NCBI RefSeq assembly: GCF_014284175.1
Contig: NZ_JACOGA010000005.1
Span: 124,001 to 188,000 of the forward strand
Direction of reading: 5' to 3'
Origin: Affinundibacterium flavidum
Lineage (GTDB): Bacteria; Pseudomonadota; Gammaproteobacteria; Burkholderiales; Burkholderiaceae_D
DNA: 64,000 bases
The translations under genes and the position numbers were made by a program. How positions within the stretch are numbered: position 1 is the stretch's first letter; each line of letters starts with the position of its first letter. Shown piece by piece: positions 37,979 to 45,967 of the stretch. The notes below the pieces were generated by a model that was not told the origin of the DNA, made no database searches, and worked only from the letters and a program-made list of their open reading frames with translations.

Positions 37979-38054
37979 GGCCTGGTAGCTCAGTCGGTAG
38001 AGCAGAGGATTGAAAATCCTTGTGTCGGTGGTTCGATTCCGCCCCGGGCCACCA
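37979..38054 (+). tRNA. tRNA-Phe (GAA)
   Basis: 76 bases including an encoded CCA. Acceptor arms GGCCTGG and CCGGGCC pair fully (one G-U); the D-loop has AGCTCAGTCGGTAGAGC; the anticodon loop TTGAAAA carries GAA; the T-loop is GGTTCGATTCC. It decodes UUU/UUC. It has its own promoter and terminator. The accessory region begins just downstream, and tRNA 3' ends are common integration sites. Confidence 0.97.
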
Positions 38055-38075
38055 AGAAATATGCAATAAAATCAA

Positions 38076-38110
38076 ATGGTTACACGCTTCGGCTGGTAAC
38101 CATTTTTTTT
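38076..38110 (+). terminator. intrinsic terminator of tRNA-Phe
   Basis: Arms ATGGTTAC and GTAACCAT (second arm ends at 38103), followed at once by eight T residues, 22 bases after the tRNA 3' end. Confidence 0.9.
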
Positions 38111-38528
38111 GCATAAAATTTCCTCACGAGAGGTTTAAGCCTTTTCGATCAGGCACCGCAGCCCACATTATTGATCATCTCATAAAATCCATCAGTTCCT
38201 TCGCTTTTCGACGTCACATAAAAGCCTGTGCAACTCATCAAGCCAAAAGAACGAATGAAGCTTCGCCACAATGCACTTTAGGTTCCCTACCCGCAGCATC
38301 ACCGTTCACATTAAAAACCAAAAATTTTTCGTGAAGCCAAACTCTCTTTGCTGTGAATGATATTACTTCTTTTCTTTACAAGAATAAAATTCTAGATCAG
38401 TATTTAGTCGGCATTGCGAATTACCGAGCAAATTGACATTTTCTTAGTGTGACTAGTGCCGCATTTTTCCTTAGCTCTACAAACAGTGACGTTCAGGTAC
38501 TTTGCCTTATCTAGAAGGAGACCAAGAA
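38111..38528. other. 418-base intergenic region at the start of the accessory segment
   Basis: No gene-like ORF. A TTGACA hexamer at 38433-38438 could be the -35 box for the lipoprotein gene, but no good -10 follows at 16-18 bases. No copy of the tRNA 3' end is seen here. Confidence 0.5.
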
Positions 38529-39635
38529 ATGACGAAACAAGTTTTAGCTGCGGCTCTCATATCAATCAGTCTTGCAGGCTGTGCCAACTTCAATAGTGTA
38601 TACAGAGATCTAAAAACAGGAGAGGGGACAGGCGCTCTGATCGACATAAAACAGCGTGCGATCATCGCCAGTAAAACAGGGGAAGGCACGAATCAAAAAA
38701 TCATTGTCTGCGCAGAACCGAGCCCGGATGCACTTTCGGCATATGCTGCAGAATTAGCAGGGAAAGCAGATCTTCCCAGCGGTACTTCAGCACAACTTTC
38801 CAGTGCATTCCAGGAAAGCGCTTCATTCACTGGGCTACGGACACAAAGCATACAATTGCTTCGAGACTCAATGTACAGAATGTGCGAAGCGCACATGAAC
38901 GGAGCAATCACAGCAGGCCAATATGACATTCTGGCAAGGAGATACCAGAAACATACGGTCGCACTATTAGCAATTGAACAGTTAACTGGTGCTATAAAGG
39001 CCCCAGCAGTAACAATAAATACCAGCGGCTCTGCTGAGGCCGCACGTTCAATTTCAGAAATGCGTGTGGAAAGTTCTGCTCTGGATAAAAAAATCACAGA
39101 TTTAGAAACGAAAAAAGCAGCCTCTGGAGCATCGGATGCTGACAAGAAAAACCTTGATGAACAAATTAAGCAACTCAAGTCGGACAAGGAGGCTATTGCT
39201 AAGGGTATCGAAAATGCAAAAGGGACTTTGGTAAGCGGAAATGCGACTGCCAACGTAAGTAATCTTGGCGTGCTGACACAGCGTAACGATGAGCATATCC
39301 AAGCGATCGCTGGCACTGTCGAGAAAATTGTTACATCAATTATCAATACGGACGATAGAGGTCAGCTTTGCTTCCTCCAGCTATCAAACGATACGCAAAC
39401 AACCAGCGAAGGACACAAAAAAATTCAAGATTATTGCTTGCAAACTTTGGCTTTTGAACAAACTGCTTCGAAGATACAAATCGATGCTCTTCAAGAATCA
39501 CTAAAAAATCTATTAGCATCAAATGCAACTCCCGCGATAAAAGCAGCAGAATCACAGAAAATTGCGGAACAAGCTGAAAAACTTGCCAACAAGTTTCGAT
39601 TACTCAGCGCGCCATTCAAGCCGAAATCCGAATAA
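38529..39635 (+). CDS. orphan lipoprotein with coiled coil
   Basis: 368 residues, family not recognised. The N-terminus MTKQVLAAALISISLAGCAN is a lipoprotein signal with lipobox LAGC. A central part (about residues 175-235: ALDKKITDLETKKAASG, then LDEQIKQLKSDKEAIAKGIE) is a predicted coiled coil with heptads; the C-terminal third is also helical. The AAGGAG Shine-Dalgarno 7 bases before the ATG at 38529 decides the start against an earlier in-frame codon at 38502. It is followed by a hairpin and the GH75-like gene. Confidence 0.75.
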   Translation: MTKQVLAAALISISLAGCANFNSVYRDLKTGEGTGALIDIKQRAIIASKTGEGTNQKIIVCAEPSPDALSAYAAELAGKADLPSGTSAQLSSAFQESASFTGLRTQSIQLLRDSMYRMCEAHMNGAITAGQYDILARRYQKHTVALLAIEQLTGAIKAPAVTINTSGSAEAARSISEMRVESSALDKKITDLETKKAASGASDADKKNLDEQIKQLKSDKEAIAKGIENAKGTLVSGNATANVSNLGVLTQRNDEHIQAIAGTVEKIVTSIINTDDRGQLCFLQLSNDTQTTSEGHKKIQDYCLQTLAFEQTASKIQIDALQESLKNLLASNATPAIKAAESQKIAEQAEKLANKFRLLSAPFKPKSE

Positions 39636-39660
39636 ATCTTTACTCTTTAATTTCTTAACT

Positions 39661-39687
39661 GGGAGGCGCTAACTTGCCCTCCCTTTC
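39661..39687 (+). terminator. possible terminator after the lipoprotein gene
   Basis: GGGAGG and CCTCCC arms with an 11-base loop followed by TTTCTC. The short stem makes this moderate; it may only attenuate readthrough into the next gene. Confidence 0.5.
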
Positions 39688-39711
39688 TCATGACAACCTA
39701 GGGGTATATGA

Positions 39712-40506
39712 ATGATACGCAATTTCTTAACGGTATTACTCGCCACCGCGACCATACAAGCGACTGCTGCAGAATGTGGCTTTTCCGATTGGTCCAAGTA
39801 TCAAGACACCAAGTTATATAAACACAATGCTCTCCCGGCATATCTTTTTCACACTTCATCGGTCAAAGTAGATGCAGATGGTGCACCGAACGCTTACCAC
39901 CCTGACGACACCAAACTGCATTGTACAAAAGGAGTTGGATTCAAGGGCCTCGATTGCCCCGCCAATGCAGGATATCCGAACCAAACTTGGTGGCCTTCTG
40001 TATTAGTGATTGACACAAACAATCCTTCGCTACCCTACATACAAAAAGCTCCTTCAGAATTCGCTGGTTTTTTTGTTTCGCAGACTTCTTTGTTTGATGC
40101 ATCGAAAGAAAAAAACAATCCAGAAAGATTTGTAGATTCGCGCAACATACCGTATCTCGTTTTTCCTAGAGAATTCCATAAATTAGCGGGCACTGGTTCA
40201 ATGGGAGACTTTGGCTATGCAACAAACCTAACCAACGGCAAGACCTCCGCATTTATCGTAGCGGAAATCGGCCCAAGAAAAGCGAAACTTGGTGAAATGT
40301 CGATCGCCTTGGCCACGTCACTGGGAGGGGAAAATCCAAATCCAAGAACTGGTGCAGGTTCCCCCAAAGGAAAATTCTTATTTGTTGTTTTTCCAAAGTC
40401 AAAAACTACGCCGTCCTGGCCATTGACTAGCGCCCAAATTGCAGAAAAAGTTAAACCGTTGATTTTGGAAATCGGCGGGTCGACTGCGCTCGACGCTTGC
40501 AAATAG
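39712..40506 (+). CDS. exported GH75-chitosanase-like protein
   Basis: 264 residues with a signal peptide (ends TAAECGF). From about residue 145 the pattern IPYLVFPREF, GDFGYATNLTNGKTSAF, IVAEIGP and then LGEMSIALATSLG matches my memory of bacterial glycoside hydrolase family 75 (chitosanase) proteins, in which a conserved ADIGP...GEGSIALA block carries the catalytic Asp and Glu. Here the first acid is Glu185, with Glu195 ten residues on. Either an active variant or a relative with another polysaccharide substrate. It has a strong terminator. With the lipoprotein it may form a small envelope module. Confidence 0.6.
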   Translation: MIRNFLTVLLATATIQATAAECGFSDWSKYQDTKLYKHNALPAYLFHTSSVKVDADGAPNAYHPDDTKLHCTKGVGFKGLDCPANAGYPNQTWWPSVLVIDTNNPSLPYIQKAPSEFAGFFVSQTSLFDASKEKNNPERFVDSRNIPYLVFPREFHKLAGTGSMGDFGYATNLTNGKTSAFIVAEIGPRKAKLGEMSIALATSLGGENPNPRTGAGSPKGKFLFVVFPKSKTTPSWPLTSAQIAEKVKPLILEIGGSTALDACK

Positions 40507-40551
40507 GCTAATTAGCTCCATCTTGCATTCAATCGTGTAGGCGGACGTCTC

Positions 40552-40590
40552 AGTGGGTAATTTAGTCGATTAAATTACCCACTCATTTTT
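40552..40590 (+). terminator. intrinsic terminator of the GH75-like gene
   Basis: Perfect 13-bp arms AGTGGGTAATTTA (40552-40564) and TAAATTACCCACT (40571-40583), followed by CATTTTT. The region up to 40747 then holds the promoter side of hsdR. Confidence 0.85.
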
Positions 40591-40747
40591 ACCATAATGA
40601 ATACCTGATCAATTCTTTACATGTAAATTTACGCCCTCAAAAAAAGACCACGAACTATTCTATAAATCCCGCAAATATCGCCTGCGCTCTATATAGAGAC
40701 TGCAGTACAATCACTGCTCCTCATTTTGATGGACAGTGGATCAGTCG

Positions 40748-43138
40748 ATGGATAAAAAGAGCCTTTCTGAGCGCGATATCTGCAGCAAATACATTACCCT
40801 CGCCATTGTTGAAGCAGGCTGGGATTTGCACACACAAATTCGAGAAGAAGTCAGCTTCACCAAAGGTCGCATTATCGTGCGCGGTAAATTGCATACGCGC
40901 GGTGAACAAAAGCGCGCTGACTACATCCTGTACTACAAGAAAAATATTCCTATCGCCGTCATCGAAGCCAAAGACAACAAGCACAGTGTTGGCGATGGTA
41001 TGCAACAAGCTTTGAACTACGCAGAAACCTTAGGTGTGCCATTTGTCTTTAGCTCAAACGGCGACGCATTTCAGTTCCACGACCGAACAGGCAATGCCAC
41101 AAAAACTGAGATCGAGATTAGTCTCGCAGAATTTCCTTCACCATCCGAACTATGGCAACGCTACTGCGTTTGGAAAGGCATCGCCACACCAGAAGCAATC
41201 CAAACCGTAGAAATGCCTTACTACGACGATGGCACTGGCCGCACGCCGCGCTACTATCAAGCCAATGCGATTAACAATACCGTTGAAGCGATCGCCAGAG
41301 GACAGCAACGCGTGCTGCTAGTCATGGCAACAGGCACGGGCAAGACCTATACAGCATTTCAAATCATCTGGCGCTTGTGGAAGTCTGGCACCAAGAAACG
41401 CATCTTGTTTCTGGCTGACCGCAACATCTTGGTCGATCAAACCAAGAACAATGATTTCAAACCCTTTGGCGCGGCCATGACCAAGATCAGCAAGCGTCAG
41501 GTCGATAAAAGTTATGAGATTTACCTCTGTCTATATCAAGCGGTCACAGGCTCAGAAGAAGAACAAAACATCTACAAACAATTTACGCCAGACTTCTTTG
41601 ATCTGATCGTGATTGACGAATGTCACCGTGGCAGTGCGGCAGAGGATTCTGCTTGGCGCTCGATTTTGACTTATTTCAGCAACGCCACGCACGTCGGTTT
41701 AACCGCTACACCCAAAGAAACTAAAGAAGTTTCCAGCATCAATTATTTTGGCGATCCGGTGTATAGCTATACCCTTAAGCAAGGTATCGAAGATGGTTTC
41801 CTCGCTCCGTATAAAGTAGTGCGTATCGATATCGACAAAGACCTGCAAGGTTGGCGACCGAGCAAAGGCCAGCTCGACAAGCATGGTCAAGAAATTGAAG
41901 ACCGTATCTACAATCAAGTCGATATGGACAGAACGCTAGTGCTAGAGAAACGCACAGAATTGGTCGCAAAGAAGATCACCGAATTTCTGACAGCGACAGA
42001 TCCTTACGCCAAAACAATCGTCTTTTGCGATGACATCGATCACGCCGAACGCATGCGCCAAGCTTTAGTCAATCTCAATCCAGAGCGAGTCAAAGAAAGT
42101 CGTAAGTACATCATGCGCATCACAGGCGACGAAAAAGAAGGCAAAGCCGAGCTGGATAACTTCATCAACCCGGAAGAGCGCTACCCCGTCATCGCCACCA
42201 CGTCTAAGCTCATGACGACAGGCGTCGATGCACAAACTTGTAAATTGGTAGTCCTAGATCAGCACATCAAATCCATGACCGAGTTCAAACAGATGATAGG
42301 CCGTGGCACACGCATCAACGAGGATTACAACAAATACTGGTTCACCATCATGGATTTTAAAAAGGCGACCGAGCTGTTTGCCGACAAAGACTTTGATGGC
42401 GAGCCCGTGATCATCTACGAACCAAAGGGCGAAGACTCCCCAGTACCGCCGGATGAAGTCGTCGAAGTAACTTTAGACGAAGATGGCAATCCTATCGCGC
42501 CTGCCAATCCCGACGACCAAGATCCATTCACCTACGATGAAAGCCAAATCCACCTAGGCGATGATGAAGTACGCCAAGGCCGCGTTAAATACATCGTCGG
42601 CGATGTCGATGTCTATGTCACCTCAGAGCGCGTGCAATACATGGGACCAGATGGCAAGCTCATCACCGAGTCGCTCAAAGATTACACCCGTCAAACCATA
42701 CGTAAAGATTACTCTTCACTCGATCAATTCTTGCTGCGTTGGAGCAAAGCAGAACGCAAGAGCGCCATCTTGCAAGAATTAGAACAACACGGCGTATTGT
42801 TAGAAGCACTCGCACAAGATGTCGGTAAAGACTTCGACGCCTTCGATTTAATCTGCCACGTCGCCTTCGATCAACCACCACTCACCCGCCGTGAACGCGC
42901 AGACCAAGTGAAGAAGCGCAACTACTTCACCAAATACGGCGAACAAGCCAGACAGGTTTTAGAAATCCTCTTAGAAAAATACGCGGACACAGGTATAGAG
43001 AATATCGAAGACATCAAAATCCTCACGCTAGACCCGTTTAAAAACATGGGCACCGCCAGCGAATTGGTATCCGCCTTTGGTGGCAAACCCGCCTATATGG
43101 CGGCACTTGCAGAACTGGAGCAAAATTTATACGCATAA
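40748..43138 (+). CDS. hsdR: type I restriction enzyme R subunit
   Basis: 796 residues from the ATG at 40748 (product [16 protein letters not shown], the usual family start; an in-frame GTG lies 4 codons upstream). The N-terminal PD-(D/E)XK nuclease shows ADYILYY then VIEAKD (about residues 55-70). SF2 helicase motifs follow: MATGTGKT (193-200), VIDECHRG (near 288), GLTATP, and a motif VI region MIGRGTR. It is the motor and nuclease subunit, of the EcoEI/EcoAI-like group. hsdM follows after 301 bases that carry REP elements, so it may have its own promoter. Confidence 0.95.
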   Translation: MDKKSLSERDICSKYITLAIVEAGWDLHTQIREEVSFTKGRIIVRGKLHTRGEQKRADYILYYKKNIPIAVIEAKDNKHSVGDGMQQALNYAETLGVPFVFSSNGDAFQFHDRTGNATKTEIEISLAEFPSPSELWQRYCVWKGIATPEAIQTVEMPYYDDGTGRTPRYYQANAINNTVEAIARGQQRVLLVMATGTGKTYTAFQIIWRLWKSGTKKRILFLADRNILVDQTKNNDFKPFGAAMTKISKRQVDKSYEIYLCLYQAVTGSEEEQNIYKQFTPDFFDLIVIDECHRGSAAEDSAWRSILTYFSNATHVGLTATPKETKEVSSINYFGDPVYSYTLKQGIEDGFLAPYKVVRIDIDKDLQGWRPSKGQLDKHGQEIEDRIYNQVDMDRTLVLEKRTELVAKKITEFLTATDPYAKTIVFCDDIDHAERMRQALVNLNPERVKESRKYIMRITGDEKEGKAELDNFINPEERYPVIATTSKLMTTGVDAQTCKLVVLDQHIKSMTEFKQMIGRGTRINEDYNKYWFTIMDFKKATELFADKDFDGEPVIIYEPKGEDSPVPPDEVVEVTLDEDGNPIAPANPDDQDPFTYDESQIHLGDDEVRQGRVKYIVGDVDVYVTSERVQYMGPDGKLITESLKDYTRQTIRKDYSSLDQFLLRWSKAERKSAILQELEQHGVLLEALAQDVGKDFDAFDLICHVAFDQPPLTRRERADQVKKRNYFTKYGEQARQVLEILLEKYADTGIENIEDIKILTLDPFKNMGTASELVSAFGGKPAYMAALAELEQNLYA

Positions 43139-43180
43139 GCGGTAAGTACGAATATACGCATAAGCAGTAAGTACGAAAAT
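43131..43180. repeat. 25-bp tandem duplication at the hsdR stop codon
   Basis: Two adjacent 25-base copies (43131-43155 and 43156-43180) beginning ACGCATAAGC with two differences. The first copy contains the last codon and the stop of hsdR, so the second is a duplicated gene tail. Confidence 0.75.
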
Positions 43181-43202
43181 AGAAAACGGCAAATTGTTTT
43201 AG

Positions 43203-43356
43203 CCCCCTCTCCCGCAAGCGGGAGAGGGTCGGGGTGAGGGAGATTGAGTCGCGCACAACGCATGAAAATTGACGATATAAACGAACAAATAAAGATCGAA
43301 TATCGTTGCACTACCGCCCTCACCCCCAACCCCTCTCCCGCTTGCGGTAGAGGGGA
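43203..43356. repeat. inverted REP pair (REPIN-like), family C
   Basis: Two GC-rich hairpins in opposite orientation. The first (43205-43228) has perfect 11-bp arms CCCTCTCCCGC/GCGGGAGAGGG around AA, followed by CGGGGTGAGGG. The second (43331-43354) has the same arm with one mismatch around TT, preceded by CCCTCACCCCC. The about 75 bases between are unrelated. A single related hairpin lies at 60781-60802. Inverted REP pairs are typical of RAYT-mobilised REPINs; no RAYT gene is in the window. Confidence 0.8.
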
Positions 43357-43439
43357 GTTTAAAAAAGTACAAAAAACGAAACAAGAACTAAATCAAAACA
43401 TCAACAAACCAACAAAAACCTTAAGCAGAAAAGAACACC

Positions 43440-44909
43440 ATGAGCATTTCCAGCACCATCAAATCCATCCAAGACATCATGCGCAAAGACGTAGGCGTTG
43501 ACGGCGACGCCCAGCGCTTAAGTCAGCTCGTCTGGATGTTATTCCTCAAAATCTTTGATGACCGCGAATCAGAATGGGAACTACTGCAAGACAACTACGT
43601 ATCCCCTTTACCAGAACAATACCGCTGGCGTAATTGGGCAGCCAATGCCGAGGGCATGACCGGTGACGAACTCAAACAGTTTCTCGATGTTGACATGTTC
43701 CCCGCGCTACAAAAACTAGAAGCCAGAGGGGACGATCAGCGCGCCTTCGTGATCCGCTCGGTGTTTGAAGACGCCTACAACTACATGAAGTCCGGCCAAC
43801 TAATACGCCAAGTCATCAACAAAATTCAAGAGGGCGTCGATTTCAACAAAGCGCAAGAGCGCCATCTGTTCGGCGACATGTACGAACAATTACTGCGCGA
43901 CTTACAAGCCGCAGGCAATGCGGGCGAGTTCTACACACCCCGCGCCGTCACCGCATTCATGGTGCAAATGGTCAACCCGCGTCTCGGTGAAAAAGTGATG
44001 GACCCAGCCTGTGGCACAGGCGGTTTCTTAACCTGCTCGATAGAACACATCCGCAGCCACGACGTCAAAACCGTGGACGACGAAACGCAATTGCAAAACA
44101 GTATCTTGGGCATAGAAAAAAAGCCTATGCCGCATTTACTCTGCACCACCAATATGATCTTGCACGGCATGGATACGCCGATCAACATCCGCCATGACAA
44201 CACCCTGTCTTACCCTTTGATTAGTTGGGGGCCACAACAGCGCGTCGATGTCATCGTCACCAACCCACCGTTTGGCGGCATGGAAGAAGACGGCATCGAA
44301 TCCAACTTCCCCACCGCCTTTCGCACCCGCGAGACCGCCGATTTGTTTCTGGTACTGATCATACAAATGCTCAAAGCCAATGGTCGCGCCGCACTGGTTT
44401 TGCCAGATGGCTTTTTATTCGGCGAAGGCATCAAAACTCGCATTAAAGAAAAACTGCTGGACGAATGCAATCTGCACACCATCGTACGCCTGCCCAATGG
44501 CGTGTTCGCGCCCTACACCGGCATCAAAACCAACCTGCTATTTTTCAGCAAAGGCAAACCCACACAGGACATTTGGTTTTACGAACACCCCTACCCAGAG
44601 GGCGTCAAAAGCTATAACAAAACCAAGCCGATGAAGATAGAAGAGTTCGCAGCAGAACGCGCGTGGTGGGGCAAAGAAACGGATGGCTTCAGTACCCGTA
44701 CGGAAAACAGCCAAGCATGGAAAGTCAGCCTAGAAGAGATCAAGGCACGTAACTACAATCTCGATTTCAAGAACCCACACGTAGGCGAACAAGAAATTCA
44801 TGATCCAGAAATTTTGCTGGCGCAGTACGCAGCCATGCAAAATGAGATTGGTGCCCTCCGTGGGAAACTGAAGGATATCTTACAAAATGCCTTGCAAGGG
44901 AATGCTTAA
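43440..44909 (+). CDS. hsdM: type I restriction-modification methyltransferase subunit
   Basis: 489 residues. A helical HsdM N-terminal domain is followed by the N6-adenine methyltransferase core: VMDPACGTGGFL (SAM binding, near residue 187) and TNPPFGG (catalytic NPPF, near 274). It methylates adenine at the site chosen by HsdS. The stop is 2 bases before the DUF1016 gene, so the genes are coupled. Intact by eye. Confidence 0.95.
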   Translation: MSISSTIKSIQDIMRKDVGVDGDAQRLSQLVWMLFLKIFDDRESEWELLQDNYVSPLPEQYRWRNWAANAEGMTGDELKQFLDVDMFPALQKLEARGDDQRAFVIRSVFEDAYNYMKSGQLIRQVINKIQEGVDFNKAQERHLFGDMYEQLLRDLQAAGNAGEFYTPRAVTAFMVQMVNPRLGEKVMDPACGTGGFLTCSIEHIRSHDVKTVDDETQLQNSILGIEKKPMPHLLCTTNMILHGMDTPINIRHDNTLSYPLISWGPQQRVDVIVTNPPFGGMEEDGIESNFPTAFRTRETADLFLVLIIQMLKANGRAALVLPDGFLFGEGIKTRIKEKLLDECNLHTIVRLPNGVFAPYTGIKTNLLFFSKGKPTQDIWFYEHPYPEGVKSYNKTKPMKIEEFAAERAWWGKETDGFSTRTENSQAWKVSLEEIKARNYNLDFKNPHVGEQEIHDPEILLAQYAAMQNEIGALRGKLKDILQNALQGNA

Positions 44910-44911
44910 TC

Positions 44912-45967
44912 ATGACAGCGCCAGTCAATATTCAACCGCTATACGAACAAGTTCGGCTAGTTCTTGATAGCGCCCAGCAGCAAGTTCGTCACACCATTAA
45001 CGATGTCATGGTGCAAAGCTATTGGCATGTTGGTCGTTTAATCGTAGAAGATGAGCAAGGCGGTGCTGCTCGTGCGCAATACGGTAAGCAAACCCTGCAA
45101 CAACTCTCGCAAAAGCTCAGCGCCGAATATGGAAAAGGCTTTTCACCGCAAAGTTTGTGGAGTTTTCGACAATTTTATCTTGAGTTTCCAATTCTCTCTA
45201 CACTGTGGAGAGAATTGCACTGGTCCCATTACAAGGTCTTAATTCGCATCAAAGACAAGACGGCGCGCGATTGGTATGCCAATGAAGCAGCGACCCAAGG
45301 ATGGAGCGTACGCGCCTTAGATCGCCAGATCAGCACCCTATTTTACGAACGTCTTCTATCCAGCCAAGACAAGGCCGCAGTGCAGAACGAAGCGATTGCT
45401 CTCATCGCCGAACACGCGCCCAACGCTACCACTGATGCCAATGCGGCACGCGACTTTATCCGCGATCCCTACGTACTAGAATTCCTCGGTGCCCAACCCG
45501 GTGCCACCCTCTTTGAAAAAGAATTAGAAAGCAATTTGCTAGGCCAGCTACAAAACTTCTTGCTAGAGCTAGGCAAGGGCTTCGCCTTTGTCGCCAGACA
45601 AAAACAATTACGCGTAGAAGGCGATGATTTCTTTGTTGATCTGGTGTTTTACAACTACCTGCTCAAATGCTTTTTATTAGTCGATCTCAAAGTCGGCAAA
45701 CTCAGCCACCAAGACGTCGGCCAAATGGATATGTATGTGCGCGTGTTTGAAGAACAATACCGAGGCGAAGGCGACAACCCCACGCTAGGCTTAATCCTTT
45801 GCTCAGAACGCAACGAAGCCGTCGCCAAATACTCGCTACTCGCAGATAGCCAACACCTATTCGCCAGCCGCTACCGCGCCTTTTTGCCCACCGAAGAACA
45901 ATTGCAAGCCGAACTACAACGTGACCGCGCCGTGTTAGAAAATGCCCAAGCAGGAGAGCAGGCATGA
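44912..45967 (+). CDS. DUF1016/YhcG-type PD-(D/E)XK nuclease-like protein inside the hsd operon
   Basis: 351 residues. N-terminal DUF1016_N domain (about 1-165; VQSYWHVGRLIVEDEQGG, then GKGFSPQSLWSFRQFYL) and a C-terminal PD-(D/E)XK nuclease domain with DFFVDLVFYNYLLKCF followed by LVDLKVGK and an aromatic/QMDMYV tail (about residues 240-270). The acid and (D)xK residues are intact. It starts 2 bases after hsdM and its stop overlaps the hsdS start by ATGA, so it is translated as part of the operon. Homologues often sit by type I systems; the role is not established. Confidence 0.88.
   Translation: MTAPVNIQPLYEQVRLVLDSAQQQVRHTINDVMVQSYWHVGRLIVEDEQGGAARAQYGKQTLQQLSQKLSAEYGKGFSPQSLWSFRQFYLEFPILSTLWRELHWSHYKVLIRIKDKTARDWYANEAATQGWSVRALDRQISTLFYERLLSSQDKAAVQNEAIALIAEHAPNATTDANAARDFIRDPYVLEFLGAQPGATLFEKELESNLLGQLQNFLLELGKGFAFVARQKQLRVEGDDFFVDLVFYNYLLKCFLLVDLKVGKLSHQDVGQMDMYVRVFEEQYRGEGDNPTLGLILCSERNEAVAKYSLLADSQHLFASRYRAFLPTEEQLQAELQRDRAVLENAQAGEQA

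Noticed and set aside
37979..38528. Integrase gene or duplicated tRNA end that would prove site-specific island insertion
   Set aside because: Looked for and not found; the island call rests on gene content and position only.
38693..39346. 217-codon minus-strand frame inside the lipoprotein gene
   Set aside because: Antisense shadow of a helical gene with a clear lipobox and strong Shine-Dalgarno on the plus strand; no family seen in the shadow.
43203..43356. CRISPR-like repeats between hsdR and hsdM
   Set aside because: Only two copies, inverted to each other and self-complementary; they are REP elements, not a repeat-spacer array.
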